In this document: piece by piece, positions 16,087-25,170 of the stretch
How positions within the stretch are numbered: the stretch's first letter is position 1
How the letters are laid out: each line of letters opens with the position of its first letter
Source of the DNA: Flavobacteria bacterium BAL38
GTDB taxonomy: Bacteria > Bacteroidota > Bacteroidia > Flavobacteriales > Flavobacteriaceae
Direction: 5' to 3'
Assembly (NCBI GenBank): GCA_000169355.1
Contig: AAXX01000006.1
Location: forward strand, 1-64,000
DNA: 64,000 nucleotides
Notes under the pieces: model-generated
Seen by the model: the letters and a program-made list of their open reading frames with translations, nothing else
Told to the model about the DNA's origin: nothing
The model's database searches: none
Program-made: the position numbers and the translations under genes

Positions 16087-17862
16087 ATGAACAATATCAC
16101 ACGCTTATTTGACTTTCCTTACTACCAATTAGAAAAGTATAATTTAAAAGATGCTCTAGTAACTAAATATGGAAATGAATGGGTAAAAACTTCTACCCAA
16201 GAATATTTAGACAAAGCCAATGCGATTTCAAGAGGTCTACTTCGATTAGGCGTAAATAAAAATGATAAAATAGCAATCATTTCGTCTAATAATAGAACTG
16301 AATGGCATATTACAGATATTGGTGTATTACAAACTGGTGCTCAAACCGTTCCAATGTATCCAACAATTTCTGCCGAAGATTACGAATACATTTTAAACCA
16401 TTCAGAATCACAATACGTTTTTGTTTCTGACCTTGAAGTTTATGAGAAATTACAAAGCATTAAATCTAATGTACCATTATTAAAAGAAGTGTATTGTTAT
16501 AATGATATTGCAGGTTGTAAAAGTTGGAAAGAAGTTTTAGAATTAGGTGCAAATACTGACAATCAAGACGTCGTTGAAGACCGAAAAAATAATGTATTAA
16601 CAACAGATTTAGCAACAATCATTTATACCTCTGGAACTACAGGAAGACCAAAAGGTGTAATGCTTAGTCATCAAAACATTGTTTCCGATGTTTTAATGAG
16701 TGCTCCAAGAGTACCTTTAAGAGCAGGAAGTACAAGAGCTTTGAGCTTCTTACCTATTTGTCATATCTTCGAAAGAATGTTGACGTACTTATACCAATAT
16801 TATGGTATATCAATTTACTTTGCGGAAAGTATTGAAAAAATATCTGACAATCTAAAAGAGGTTAAACCACATGTTATGTCGGTTGTACCTCGTTTATTAG
16901 AAAAAGTATATGATAAAATTTATGCTAAAGGAGCGGATTTAACAGGAATCAAAAAAGCACTTTTCTTTTGGGCTTTAGATTTAGGAATGGAATACAAACC
17001 TTACAAACAAAATGGTGCTTTTTATGAATTTAAACTTAAAATTGCCCGAAAATTAATTTTTTCAAAATGGCAAGAAGGTTTAGGTGGCGAATTAGAATTA
17101 CTAGTTTCAGGAAGTGCTGCATTACAATCTCGCTTAACAAAAGTTTTCTGCGCTGCTAATATTCCTGTTATGGAAGGTTATGGATTAACAGAAACTTCTC
17201 CTGTAATCTCTGTAAACGATATGAGAAATGGAGGTTTTAGAGTAGGTTCAGTTGGTAAAGTATTAGACGGAGTTGAAGTTAAAATTGCAGAAGACGGTGA
17301 AATCTTGTGTAAAGGTCCAAACGTAATGATTGGATATTACAAAGACGAAACACAAACTAGCGAAGTTTTAAAAGACGGTTATTTCCATACAGGTGATATT
17401 GGTGAAATTGATGCTGATGGTTTCTTAAAAATTACCGACCGTAAAAAAGAAATGTTCAAAACTTCAGGTGGTAAATATGTGGCTCCACAAGTTTTAGAAA
17501 ATACTTTCAAACAGTCGCGTTTTATTGAACAAATAATGGTAATTGGTGACGGAGAAAAAATGCCAGCAGCATTTATTCAGCCAAATTTTGAATTTGTTAG
17601 AGAATGGGCGCATCGTCATCACAATTTAAATGTTGGTGCTACCAATGAAGAGTTATGTACTAACCAAATGGTAATTAACCGAATTCAAGAAGAAATTGAC
17701 CATTGTAACGAAAAATTTGGTAATTGGGAAAAAGTTAAACGTTTTGAACTTACACCAGATGTTTGGTCAATTGTAGACGGACATCTTACTCCTACCATGA
17801 AATTGAAACGTAAAATTATTAAAGAAAAATATGCTGTTTTATATCAAAAAATTTATGGATAA
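16087..17862 (+). CDS. fadD: long-chain-fatty-acid--CoA ligase (AMP-binding)
   Basis: 591 residues from the ATG at 16087 (a TTG nine bases earlier is unlikely). It activates fatty acids with ATP and CoA at the inner face of the membrane, feeding beta-oxidation. Motifs in order: P-loop TIIYTSGTTGRPKGVMLSH (about 180), MEGYGLTETSPVI (about 360), YFHTGDIGEIDADGFL and the hinge DRKKEMFKTSGGKYVAP, then the C-terminal lysine region LTPTMKLKRK. Length and the extra insert resemble the bacterial/plant long-chain synthetases of 590-600 residues. Chain-length preference is not visible. Its 5' region holds a likely MarR-type site, and it sits just upstream of the beta-oxidation operon. Confidence 0.9.
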   Translation: MNNITRLFDFPYYQLEKYNLKDALVTKYGNEWVKTSTQEYLDKANAISRGLLRLGVNKNDKIAIISSNNRTEWHITDIGVLQTGAQTVPMYPTISAEDYEYILNHSESQYVFVSDLEVYEKLQSIKSNVPLLKEVYCYNDIAGCKSWKEVLELGANTDNQDVVEDRKNNVLTTDLATIIYTSGTTGRPKGVMLSHQNIVSDVLMSAPRVPLRAGSTRALSFLPICHIFERMLTYLYQYYGISIYFAESIEKISDNLKEVKPHVMSVVPRLLEKVYDKIYAKGADLTGIKKALFFWALDLGMEYKPYKQNGAFYEFKLKIARKLIFSKWQEGLGGELELLVSGSAALQSRLTKVFCAANIPVMEGYGLTETSPVISVNDMRNGGFRVGSVGKVLDGVEVKIAEDGEILCKGPNVMIGYYKDETQTSEVLKDGYFHTGDIGEIDADGFLKITDRKKEMFKTSGGKYVAPQVLENTFKQSRFIEQIMVIGDGEKMPAAFIQPNFEFVREWAHRHHNLNVGATNEELCTNQMVINRIQEEIDHCNEKFGNWEKVKRFELTPDVWSIVDGHLTPTMKLKRKIIKEKYAVLYQKIYG

Positions 17863-17869
17863 AAATTAT

Positions 17870-17898
17870 AAAGCCCACAAATTGTGGGCTTTATTTTA
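17870..17898 (+). terminator. Rho-independent terminator of the acyl-CoA ligase gene
   Basis: Stem aaagcccac / gtgggcttt with a 5-base loop (aaatt), followed by an AT-rich tract, 8 bases after the stop. It separates the ligase gene from the marR operon. Confidence 0.85.
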
Positions 17899-17931
17899 TT
17901 AAAATGTTAAATTTTATAAAAAACACAAAAA

Positions 17932-17951
17932 ATACTATGCATGCATAGTAT
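17932..17951. promoter_or_regulatory. 20-bp palindromic operator of the marR / beta-oxidation operon
   Basis: ATACTATGCATGCATAGTAT is a perfect palindrome. It covers the place where the -33 element should lie relative to the -7 box at 17960-17967, and is 37 bases before the marR ATG. This is the usual placement of an autoregulatory MarR operator: binding would block polymerase, and an acyl-CoA ligand would release it. Confidence 0.75.
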
Positions 17952-17959
17952 TTTTTTTT

Positions 17960-17967
17960 TATATTTG
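17960..17967 (+). promoter_or_regulatory. -7 promoter element (TATATTTG) of the beta-oxidation operon
   Basis: TATATTTG is a full match to TAnnTTTG, 21 bases before the marR ATG. The upstream 20-bp palindrome occupies the -33 position. Confidence 0.65.
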
Positions 17968-17988
17968 AAAAAGTTTTGATTATATACT

Positions 17989-18444
17989 ATGAAAGATAAA
18001 ACTATAGATTATGCATTAAGAACAACCTGGCAAGCTGTTGCTAGAATGTATAACGAGGAAGCGGCAAAATATGGAGCTACCATGGCAACTGGATTTGCTT
18101 TGTTAAGTATTGATAGAGAAAAAGGTTCGCCATCAACAACTTTAGGCCCAAAAATGGGAATGGAAGCCACTAGTTTAACCAGAACCTTAAAATCTATGGA
18201 AGAACGTGGATTAATAACACGTAAAAAAAATCCAACAGACGGTAGAGGGGTAATTATACAATTAACCAAAGACGGCAAAGAAAAAAGAGAACTTTCTAAA
18301 GAAACTGTACTTCGATTTAATGAAGCTGTAAGACAACATATTAGTGAGGAAAAACTACTCCATTTTATGGAAGTAGCTGAAATCATCAACGAATTAATTA
18401 TTGATAAAAAAATCTATAACGAAAATAAAACAACAAACCTATAA
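17989..18444 (+). CDS. MarR-family transcriptional regulator of fatty-acid degradation
   Basis: 151 residues with a winged helix-turn-helix: helices through GATMATGFALLSIDREKG, recognition region LGPKMGMEATSLTRTLKSME, wing ERGLITRKKNPTDGRGVIIQ with the DxR wing typical of MarR. It begins the operon whose next genes encode beta-oxidation enzymes (2-base gap to the hydroxyacyl-CoA dehydrogenase gene), and a perfect 20-bp palindrome overlaps its promoter. I infer that it represses this operon and is relieved by acyl-CoA, as for FadR-type regulators in other bacteria; ligand and targets are untested. Confidence 0.88.
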   Translation: MKDKTIDYALRTTWQAVARMYNEEAAKYGATMATGFALLSIDREKGSPSTTLGPKMGMEATSLTRTLKSMEERGLITRKKNPTDGRGVIIQLTKDGKEKRELSKETVLRFNEAVRQHISEEKLLHFMEVAEIINELIIDKKIYNENKTTNL

Positions 18445-18446
18445 AC

Positions 18447-20837
18447 ATGAAACGTACTATTAAAAAAGTTGCTGTTATTGGTTCCGGAATTATGGGAAGT
18501 GGTATCGCTTGCCATTTTGCTAATATTGGTGTCGAAGTCTTATTATTAGACATCGCTCCAAACGAATTAACCGAAGCCGAACAGAAAAAAGGATTGACCT
18601 TAGAAAGTAAAGCCGTTAGAAACCGATTAGTGAATGATCATTTAGCTAACGCTTTAAAATCGAAGCCTTCTCCTATTTATCATCCAAGTTTTGCTTCAAG
18701 AATTACTACTGGTAACACCACAGATGATATGTCAAAAATTGCTACTGCCGATTGGATTATCGAAGTTGTAGTAGAACGTTTAGACATCAAAAAAATTGTT
18801 TTCGAACAAGTTGACAAATATAGAAAACCAGGAACTTTAGTTACTTCAAATACGTCTGGTATTCCAATTCAGTTCATGAGCGAAGGAAGAAGCGACGATT
18901 TTCAACAACATTTCTGTGGAACGCACTTCTTTAACCCTGCACGTTACTTAAAATTATTTGAAATCATTCCTGGTCCAAAAACCATAAATGAAGTATTGGA
19001 TTTCTTGAATGGTTATGGTGAAAAATTCTTAGGAAAAACTTCAGTGGTTGCTAAAGATACTCCAGCTTTTATCGGAAATAGAATTGGAATCTTCGGAATC
19101 CAAAGTTTATTCCACCAAGTAAAAGAAATGGGATTAACGGTTGAAGAAGTGGATAAATTAACTGGACCCGTTATCGGTCGACCAAAATCGGCTACTTTTA
19201 GAACGGTTGATGTGGTTGGTTTAGATACTTTAGTACATGTAGCAAACGGAATTTATGAAAATTGTCCAAACGACGAAGCGCATGAATTATTCAAACTTCC
19301 TGAATTTGTTAACAAAATGATGGAAAACAAATGGTTAGGAAGCAAAACAGGACAAGGTTTCTACAAAAAAGAAGGAAAAGACATCCTAACTTTAGATTTA
19401 GATACTTTAGAATACAGAGCGAATAAAAAAGCATCTTTTGCAACTTTAGAATTAACCAAAACGATTGAAAAACCAATCGATAGATTCAAAGTTTTAGTGA
19501 CTGGAAAAGACAAAGCAGGAGATTTCTACAGAAAAAACTTCGCTTCTATGTTCCAATATTGCTCTAACAGAATTCCTGAAATCACAGACGCTTTCTACAA
19601 AATCGACGATGCAATGAAAGCTGGATTCGGTTGGGAAAGTGGTCCATTCGAAATTTGGGATGCCATAGGAGTTGAAAAAGGAATCGAATTAATGAAAGCT
19701 GAAGGTTATCAACCTGCTTCTTGGGTAACTGATATGGTAGCTTCAGGAAGCACTTCATTCTATTCGATTAAAGATGGAGCAACACACTTCTACTCTATCT
19801 CAAACAAAAAAGTGGAAAAAATTCCAGGTCAAGATGCCTTCATTATCCTAAATAACATTCGCGAAAGCAAAAAAATATGGAACAACAGCGATGCAATCAT
19901 TACCGATTTAGGTGATGGAATCATCAATTTAGAATTTACCTCTAAAATGAATTCTATTGGAGCTGGTGTTTTACAAGGAATTAACAAAGCCATTGACATT
20001 GCTGAGAAAGACTACAATGGTTTAGTTATTGGAAATCAAGGTGCTAATTTCTCAGTTGGAGCAAATTTAGGAATGATTTTCATGATGGCAGTCGAACAAG
20101 AATATGACGAGTTAAACATGGCTATCAAAATGTTCCAAGACACAATGATGCGTTGTCGTTATTCAGCAATTCCTGTTATCGCTGCTCCTCACGGAATGAC
20201 TCTTGGTGGTGGTTGCGAATTAACCATGCACGCTGATAGAGCGGTTGCTGCTGCAGAAACGTACATCGGATTAGTAGAATTTGGTGTTGGAGTAATTCCT
20301 GGTGGTGGTGGTTCTAAAGAAATGGCCTTGAGAGCTTCTGATTTATTCCGTAAAAATGACGTAGAATTAAATGTGCTTCAAGAATATTTCTTAACTGTGG
20401 GAATGGCAAAAGTAGCAACTTCGGCTTACGAAGGTTTTGATACTGGCGTTTTACAAAAAGGAAGAGATATCGTAGTGGTAAACAAAGACCGCCAAATTGC
20501 AACAGCTAAACAATTGGCTTTACAAATGGCAGAACAAGGTTACACGCAACCTGTAAGAAGAAAAGATATCAAAGTTTTAGGCAAACAAGCTTTAGGTATG
20601 TTCTTAGTAGGAACTGACCAAATGGAAGCTGGTAAATACATTTCTGAACACGATAAGAAAATTGCAAACAAACTAGCTTATGTAATGGCTGGTGGTGATT
20701 TGTCAGAAGCAACCTTAGTTTCTGAACAATATTTATTGGATTTAGAAAGAGAAGCATTTTTATCACTAACAGGAGAAAGAAAATCTTTAGAGAGAATTCA
20801 ATATATGCTAACTAAGGGTAAACCTTTACGTAATTAA
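18447..20837 (+). CDS. bifunctional 3-hydroxyacyl-CoA dehydrogenase / enoyl-CoA hydratase
   Basis: 796 residues. The N-terminal half is the NAD-dependent 3-hydroxyacyl-CoA dehydrogenase: nucleotide motif VAVIGSGIMGSGIACHFANI (GxGxxG at 12-17) and HFFNPARYLKLFEIIPGPKT. The C-terminal half is a crotonase-fold enoyl-CoA hydratase (oxyanion-hole region VIAAPHGMTLGGGCELTMHA and GLVEFGVGVIPGGGGSKEMA). The order is the reverse of E. coli FadB and like Bacillus FadN. It carries out hydration and oxidation of enoyl-CoA in the beta-oxidation cycle. The marR stop is two bases upstream. The 43-base gap to the thiolase gene holds a small repeat. Confidence 0.93.
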   Translation: MKRTIKKVAVIGSGIMGSGIACHFANIGVEVLLLDIAPNELTEAEQKKGLTLESKAVRNRLVNDHLANALKSKPSPIYHPSFASRITTGNTTDDMSKIATADWIIEVVVERLDIKKIVFEQVDKYRKPGTLVTSNTSGIPIQFMSEGRSDDFQQHFCGTHFFNPARYLKLFEIIPGPKTINEVLDFLNGYGEKFLGKTSVVAKDTPAFIGNRIGIFGIQSLFHQVKEMGLTVEEVDKLTGPVIGRPKSATFRTVDVVGLDTLVHVANGIYENCPNDEAHELFKLPEFVNKMMENKWLGSKTGQGFYKKEGKDILTLDLDTLEYRANKKASFATLELTKTIEKPIDRFKVLVTGKDKAGDFYRKNFASMFQYCSNRIPEITDAFYKIDDAMKAGFGWESGPFEIWDAIGVEKGIELMKAEGYQPASWVTDMVASGSTSFYSIKDGATHFYSISNKKVEKIPGQDAFIILNNIRESKKIWNNSDAIITDLGDGIINLEFTSKMNSIGAGVLQGINKAIDIAEKDYNGLVIGNQGANFSVGANLGMIFMMAVEQEYDELNMAIKMFQDTMMRCRYSAIPVIAAPHGMTLGGGCELTMHADRAVAAAETYIGLVEFGVGVIPGGGGSKEMALRASDLFRKNDVELNVLQEYFLTVGMAKVATSAYEGFDTGVLQKGRDIVVVNKDRQIATAKQLALQMAEQGYTQPVRRKDIKVLGKQALGMFLVGTDQMEAGKYISEHDKKIANKLAYVMAGGDLSEATLVSEQYLLDLEREAFLSLTGERKSLERIQYMLTKGKPLRN

Positions 20838-20839
20838 TA

Positions 20840-20868
20840 GCCTCGTAGAGGCGAAATATTGATAGAAA
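20840..20868. repeat. dispersed hairpin repeat 'gcctcgtagaggcgaaatattgatagaa'
   Basis: A stem gcctc/gaggc with a 3-base loop (20840-20852), followed by gaaatattgatagaa, fills the gap between the two beta-oxidation genes. From memory this shape (short stem, then atattgatagaa or similar) recurs in many Bacteroidota genomes. It is transcribed within the operon. Confidence 0.55.
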
Positions 20869-20880
20869 AATATATTAGAT

Positions 20881-22071
20881 ATGAAAAATACAACCGCATA
20901 TATAGTTTCGGGTTACCGAACCGCAGTAGGAAAAGCGCCAAAAGGAGTTTTTCGATTTAAACGTCCAGACGAATTAGCAGCAGAAACCATCGAATACATG
21001 ATGAAAGAGTTGCCTGATTTTGACAAAACACGTATTGATGATGTAATGGTAGGAAACGCCATGCCTGAAGCCGAACAAGGTTTAAACGTTGGTCGTTTAA
21101 TTTCGTTAATGGGATTAAAAATCACCGATGTTCCTGGAGTTACCGTAAACAGATATTGTGCGTCTGGCGTTGAAACTATTGCAATGGCAACGGCTAAAAT
21201 TCAGTCAGGGATGGCAGATTGTATTATTGCTGGTGGTGCCGAAAGTATGAGTTACATTCCTATGGGAGGTTACAAACCAACACCTGATTATAAAGTTGCC
21301 GCTGCAGGTCACGAAGATTATTACTGGGGAATGGGATTAACGGCTGAAGCTGTTGCAAAACAATTCAACGTTTCTCGTGCTGACCAAGATGAATTTGCTT
21401 ATCAATCGCACATGAAAGCTTTAAAAGCACAGGCTGAAAGTAAATTCGATAAACAAATTGTTCCTATTACAGTAGAACAAACATTTGTAAATGAAAATGG
21501 TAAAAAAGAAACGAAATCATATGTAGTAAATAAAGACGAAGGCCCAAGAGCTGGAACTTCGGTTGAAGCTTTAGCAGGATTACGACCAGTATTTGCTGTT
21601 GATGGTTCGGTTACGGCTGGTAACTCTTCTCAAATGAGTGATGGAGCAGCTTTCGTTTTAATCATGAGCGAAGAAATGGTGAAAGAATTAAACTTGGAAC
21701 CAATTGCAAGAATGGTAAGCTACGCTGCTTCAGGTGTAGAACCAAGAATCATGGGAATAGGTCCTGTTACTGCTATTCCAAAAGCTTTAAAACAAGCAGG
21801 ATTAAAACAAGACCAAATCGATTTAATTGAGTTAAACGAAGCTTTCGCAGCGCAATCATTAGCAGTTGTGAGAGAACTAGGTTTAAACCCAGAAATCGTA
21901 AACGTAAACGGTGGAGCTATTGCTTTAGGTCATCCACTAGGTTGTACTGGTGCTAAACTATCCGTTCAATTGTTTGACGAAATGCGCCTGAGAAACAGCA
22001 AATACGGAATCGTTTCAATGTGTGTTGGAACAGGCCAAGGTGCAGCTGGAGTATTTGAATTTTTAAAATAA
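20881..22071 (+). CDS. fadA: acetyl-CoA acyltransferase (thiolase)
   Basis: 396 residues, a full-length thiolase that cleaves 3-ketoacyl-CoA with CoA to release acetyl-CoA. Active-site cysteine Cys93 in VNRYCASGVETIAMA; the C-terminal NGGAIALGHPLGCTGAKL supplies the catalytic His, and SMCVGTGQGAAGVFE the second catalytic Cys. Third gene of the marR operon, 43 bases after the dehydrogenase/hydratase. A degradative rather than biosynthetic role follows from the operon. Confidence 0.93.
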   Translation: MKNTTAYIVSGYRTAVGKAPKGVFRFKRPDELAAETIEYMMKELPDFDKTRIDDVMVGNAMPEAEQGLNVGRLISLMGLKITDVPGVTVNRYCASGVETIAMATAKIQSGMADCIIAGGAESMSYIPMGGYKPTPDYKVAAAGHEDYYWGMGLTAEAVAKQFNVSRADQDEFAYQSHMKALKAQAESKFDKQIVPITVEQTFVNENGKKETKSYVVNKDEGPRAGTSVEALAGLRPVFAVDGSVTAGNSSQMSDGAAFVLIMSEEMVKELNLEPIARMVSYAASGVEPRIMGIGPVTAIPKALKQAGLKQDQIDLIELNEAFAAQSLAVVRELGLNPEIVNVNGGAIALGHPLGCTGAKLSVQLFDEMRLRNSKYGIVSMCVGTGQGAAGVFEFLK

Positions 22072-22076
22072 AAAAA

Positions 22077-22139
22077 GGAACACAGATTAGAAAAATTAGA
22101 GATGTTTTTAAAATTTTATCCATTTCTTCAATCTGTGTT
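22077..22139. repeat. inverted repeat 'aacacagatt / aatctgtgtt' between thiolase and acyl-CoA dehydrogenase genes
   Basis: Arms at 22079-22088 and 22130-22139 are perfect complements, 41 bases apart. ggaacacagatt (22077-22088) is repeated in inverted form at 28627-28638, so it belongs to a dispersed family. It sits inside the beta-oxidation operon. Confidence 0.55.
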
Positions 22140-22202
22140 TCAAAAATAATTAACCAATAATGAATAGAAATTAAGATTTCTTTTCTTTAAAAAATAAAAG
22201 TT

Positions 22203-23993
22203 ATGTCAGATATCATCAGAGGAGGACAATTCCTAGTAAAAGAAACAAAATGCAAAGACATCTTCACACCAGAAGACTTCAATGAAGAACAAGTTATGAT
22301 GCGTGATTCGGTTATCGAATTCGTAGACAAAGAAATTTGGCCGTATAAAGAACGCTTCGAAAAGAAAGATTACGCATTAACCGAAGACATCATGCGTAAA
22401 GCAGGTGAATTAGGTTATTTAAGCGTTGCTGTTCCCGCTGCTTATGGCGGAATGGAAATGGGATTTGTAAATACTGTTTTAGTTTGTGATTATATTTCAG
22501 GAGCAACAGGTTCATTTTCAACTGCTTTTGGAGCGCATACAGGAATTGGAACGATGCCAATTACTTTATATGGAACAGAAGAACAAAAACAAAAATATGT
22601 ACCAAAATTAGCTTCGGGTGAATGGTTTGGAGCTTATTGTTTAACGGAACCTGGAGCTGGATCGGATGCGAATTCAGGAAAAACAAAAGCAGTTCTTTCA
22701 GAAGATGGAACACATTATAAAATCACGGGTGGAAAAATGTGGATTTCTAACGCTGGTTTTTGTAATTTAATGATTGTTTTCGCTCGTATTGAAGACGATA
22801 AAAATATTACGGGTTTCATCGTTGAAAATGATCCTTCAAACGGAATTTCAATGGGTGATGAAGAGCACAAATTAGGAATTCGCTCCTCTTCTACGCGTCA
22901 AGTTTTCTTTAACGAAACGAAAGTTCCTGTAGAAAATATGTTGGCAGGTCGTGGTGAAGGTTTTAAAATTGCGATGAATGCATTAAACGTGGGTCGTATT
23001 AAATTAGCTGCTGCTTGTTTGGAAGCACAACGTAGAACAGTTACTGGAGCGGTTCATTATGCTAACGAAAGAGTTCAATTTAAAACGCCAATTTCAAGTT
23101 TTGGAGCAATTCAAGCTAAAATTGCTGAAATGGCAACAAATGCTTACGCAGGAGAAAGTGCTACTTACAGAGCTGCATCTGATATTGAGAACAGAATTAA
23201 TATTAGAGTTAATGAAGGAAATTCTCACCAAGAAGCTGAGTTAAAAGGAGTAGAAGAATTTGCAATCGAATGTTCTATCTTAAAAGTAGCCGTTTCTGAA
23301 GATGTGCAATCTTGTACAGATGAAGGAATTCAAATTTTTGGTGGAATGGGATTCTCTGAAGATGCACCAATGGAAAGTGCTTGGAGAGATGCTCGTATTG
23401 CAAGAATTTACGAAGGAACTAACGAAATCAACAGAATGTTATCAGTTGGAATGTTAGTAAAAAAAGCAATGAAAGGTCACGTTGATTTATTAGGTCCAGC
23501 AATGGCTGTAGCTGAAGAATTAATGGGAATTCCTTCTTTCGATATTCCTGATTATTCAGAATTATTTGCTGAAGAAAAAGAAATGATTGCCAAATTGAAA
23601 AAAGTATTCTTAATGGTTGCGGGTGCTGCAGTTCAAAAATATGGACCAGAGTTAGAATCACACCAACAATTATTAATGGCCGCTTCTGACATCTTAATCG
23701 AAATCTATATGGCTGAAAGTACTATTCTTAGAACAGAGAAATTAGCTAAAAAAGAAGGCGAAGACAAAGTTCAAGAACAAATTGCTATGGCAAAATTATA
23801 CTTATATCATGCTGTAGATATCGTAAACCAAAAAGGAAAAGAAGGAATTGTTTCTTTTGCTGAAGGCGATGAACAACGCATGATGTTAATGGGATTAAAA
23901 CGTTTTACAAAATATACGAACATGCCAAATGTAATTGGTCTTCGTGAAAAAATTGCTGCAAAAATTATTAGCGAAAATAAATACGCTTTTTAA
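22203..23993 (+). CDS. acyl-CoA dehydrogenase family protein
   Basis: 596 residues. The flavin enzyme opens beta-oxidation by making the trans-2-enoyl-CoA. Motifs: AYCLTEPGAGSDANSG and KMWISNAGFCNLMIVF (flavin and substrate binding), GIRSSSTRQVFF, and YEGTNEINRML with the catalytic glutamate. An extra C-terminal domain of about 170 residues beyond the roughly 390-residue core matches the longer FadE/FadB-like forms of Bacteroidota and Firmicutes. Last gene of the marR operon, 131 bases after the thiolase, with a terminator behind it. Confidence 0.92.
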   Translation: MSDIIRGGQFLVKETKCKDIFTPEDFNEEQVMMRDSVIEFVDKEIWPYKERFEKKDYALTEDIMRKAGELGYLSVAVPAAYGGMEMGFVNTVLVCDYISGATGSFSTAFGAHTGIGTMPITLYGTEEQKQKYVPKLASGEWFGAYCLTEPGAGSDANSGKTKAVLSEDGTHYKITGGKMWISNAGFCNLMIVFARIEDDKNITGFIVENDPSNGISMGDEEHKLGIRSSSTRQVFFNETKVPVENMLAGRGEGFKIAMNALNVGRIKLAAACLEAQRRTVTGAVHYANERVQFKTPISSFGAIQAKIAEMATNAYAGESATYRAASDIENRINIRVNEGNSHQEAELKGVEEFAIECSILKVAVSEDVQSCTDEGIQIFGGMGFSEDAPMESAWRDARIARIYEGTNEINRMLSVGMLVKKAMKGHVDLLGPAMAVAEELMGIPSFDIPDYSELFAEEKEMIAKLKKVFLMVAGAAVQKYGPELESHQQLLMAASDILIEIYMAESTILRTEKLAKKEGEDKVQEQIAMAKLYLYHAVDIVNQKGKEGIVSFAEGDEQRMMLMGLKRFTKYTNMPNVIGLREKIAAKIISENKYAF

Positions 23994-24024
23994 TACAGTA
24001 ATTAATTGGTTTAGTTTGTTTAAA

Positions 24025-24054
24025 AAAACCATTCGCATTGCGAATGGTTTTTTA
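24025..24054 (+). terminator. terminator of the beta-oxidation operon
   Basis: Stem aaaccattcgc / gcgaatggttt with a 3-base loop, followed by T residues. Confidence 0.9.
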
Positions 24055-24282
24055 TTACTAGTCACAAAATAATTAAAAATAGACAGCACATTACTCCTAT
24101 TTATTTTTGTGTTTACAATTATCAACTTGATTTAGAACAATTATAAAACAAAAAATCAGTTGATTGTTTTCTATATTAAGTAAAATAAAATAGTAAATCA
24201 AATATTATACATTTGGAAAATACTGAATATCATACATATAATATTATAAATTCAAATTTATTATTATTTTTTACAAATTGAG
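24055..24282. other. AT-rich gap with no gene seen
   Basis: Between the operon terminator and the tRNA-Arg promoter lie about 230 very AT-rich bases. I see no open frame with convincing coding features on either strand, no tRNA and no clear repeat. Confidence 0.6.
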
Positions 24283-24313
24283 TTTGCAAATTAGACATTA
24301 ATTCCTATATTTG
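24283..24313 (+). promoter_or_regulatory. Bacteroidota-type promoter of tRNA-Arg
   Basis: TTTG (24283-24286), 19 bases, TATATTTG (24306-24313); the mature tRNA starts 13 bases later. Full consensus match. Confidence 0.8.
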
Positions 24314-24325
24314 CACCCGCATTAA

Positions 24326-24399
24326 GGCCTCGTGGCGCAACTGAATAGCGCATCTGATTACGGCTCAGAAGGTTACTGGTTTGAATCCAGTCGAGGTCA
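24326..24399 (+). tRNA. tRNA-Arg (ACG)
   Basis: Acceptor GGCCTCG/CGAGGTC (one G-T pair), D arm GCGC/GCGC, anticodon stem TCTGA/TCAGA with loop TTACGGC (anticodon ACG, read as ICG), T arm ACTGG/CCAGT with loop TTTGAAT, then A73. CCA is not encoded. Confidence 0.95.
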
Positions 24400-24409
24400 C
24401 AAAAAAACT

Positions 24410-24439
24410 AAAGCGTTCAATTTTTGAACGCTTTTTTTT
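24410..24439 (+). terminator. terminator of tRNA-Arg
   Basis: Stem aaagcgttcaa / ttgaacgcttt followed by T residues, 11 bases after the tRNA. Confidence 0.9.
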
Positions 24440-24472
24440 ATATCTTAACTCAGTGTAAATCAACAAAAAACC

Positions 24473-25087
24473 ATGGATAATTCTATAGAAAATCGCGTAA
24501 GATTAGTTGAAACATTGTTTCAAAATCTTGAGGTGGAAATTGTAGAATTCCAAAAAGAAACAAAATTAGGTTGTATTGCAGGCTGCGGAAAATGTTGCTC
24601 AACTCCTGAAATTGATGCGTCACCATTAGAATTCTTACCATGGGCTTTTCATGTTTTTTTAAACGGTCAAGCCGAAGATACACTTTTAGAATTAGAACAA
24701 AGCACAACCGCTACTTGCTTTTTATATCGCCCAAAATCATTAGCAGAATTTACATCAGGAAATTGTAGTACATACCAATATCGTGGTTTAATTTGTAGAC
24801 TTTTTGGTTTTGGTGCCACAACAGATAAATACGGAAAATTACGCATTGCAACGTGTAACATTATAAAAGAAGGTCAAGCAACAAATTTTGAAAAGGCCAC
24901 AATTGCTATAAATACTGATTTATCTGTGCCAATTTTTACAGAATATTACATGCAACTTTCGCAAACAGATTTTAAGCTTGGAAATGTTTTTCTGCCAGTA
25001 AACAAAGCGATGAAAGCGGCTTTAGAAGAAGTTTTGCAATATTATGCTTACAGACCTTTTCCTGATAACTACAAAAATTCCATATAA
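24473..25087 (+). CDS. YkgJ-type cysteine-cluster protein, copy 1
   Basis: 204 residues. The cluster CIAGCGKCC (Cys34, 38, 41, 42) plus later cysteines in YQYRGLICRLFGFG and RIATCNIIKEG define the zinc/iron-chelating CxxxCxxCC family (UPF0153/YkgJ). A metal site is therefore likely; the reaction is unknown. The C-terminal part (NVFLPVNKAMKAALEEVLQY) is conserved in the neighbour. The next gene is a clear paralogue on the same strand, 83 bases away, so the pair arose by tandem duplication. Start ATG at 24473, just behind tRNA-Arg. Confidence 0.82.
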   Translation: MDNSIENRVRLVETLFQNLEVEIVEFQKETKLGCIAGCGKCCSTPEIDASPLEFLPWAFHVFLNGQAEDTLLELEQSTTATCFLYRPKSLAEFTSGNCSTYQYRGLICRLFGFGATTDKYGKLRIATCNIIKEGQATNFEKATIAINTDLSVPIFTEYYMQLSQTDFKLGNVFLPVNKAMKAALEEVLQYYAYRPFPDNYKNSI

Positions 25088-25170
25088 AAACACTTTTTTT
25101 TCAGGTAGTTGAATTAAAACTAGTAAATCAAACAAACTACCAAATTATAGTCTACCTTCGGTAAAAAATT

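Noticed and set aside
18447..20837. Possible domain loss in the dehydrogenase/hydratase because its order differs from E. coli FadB
   Set aside because: Both domains are complete; the reversed order is a known natural form (as in Bacillus FadN).
24055..24282. Small RNA or hidden short gene in the AT-rich gap before tRNA-Arg
   Set aside because: No stable hairpin, terminator or coding signal could be seen; only homopolymer-rich sequence.
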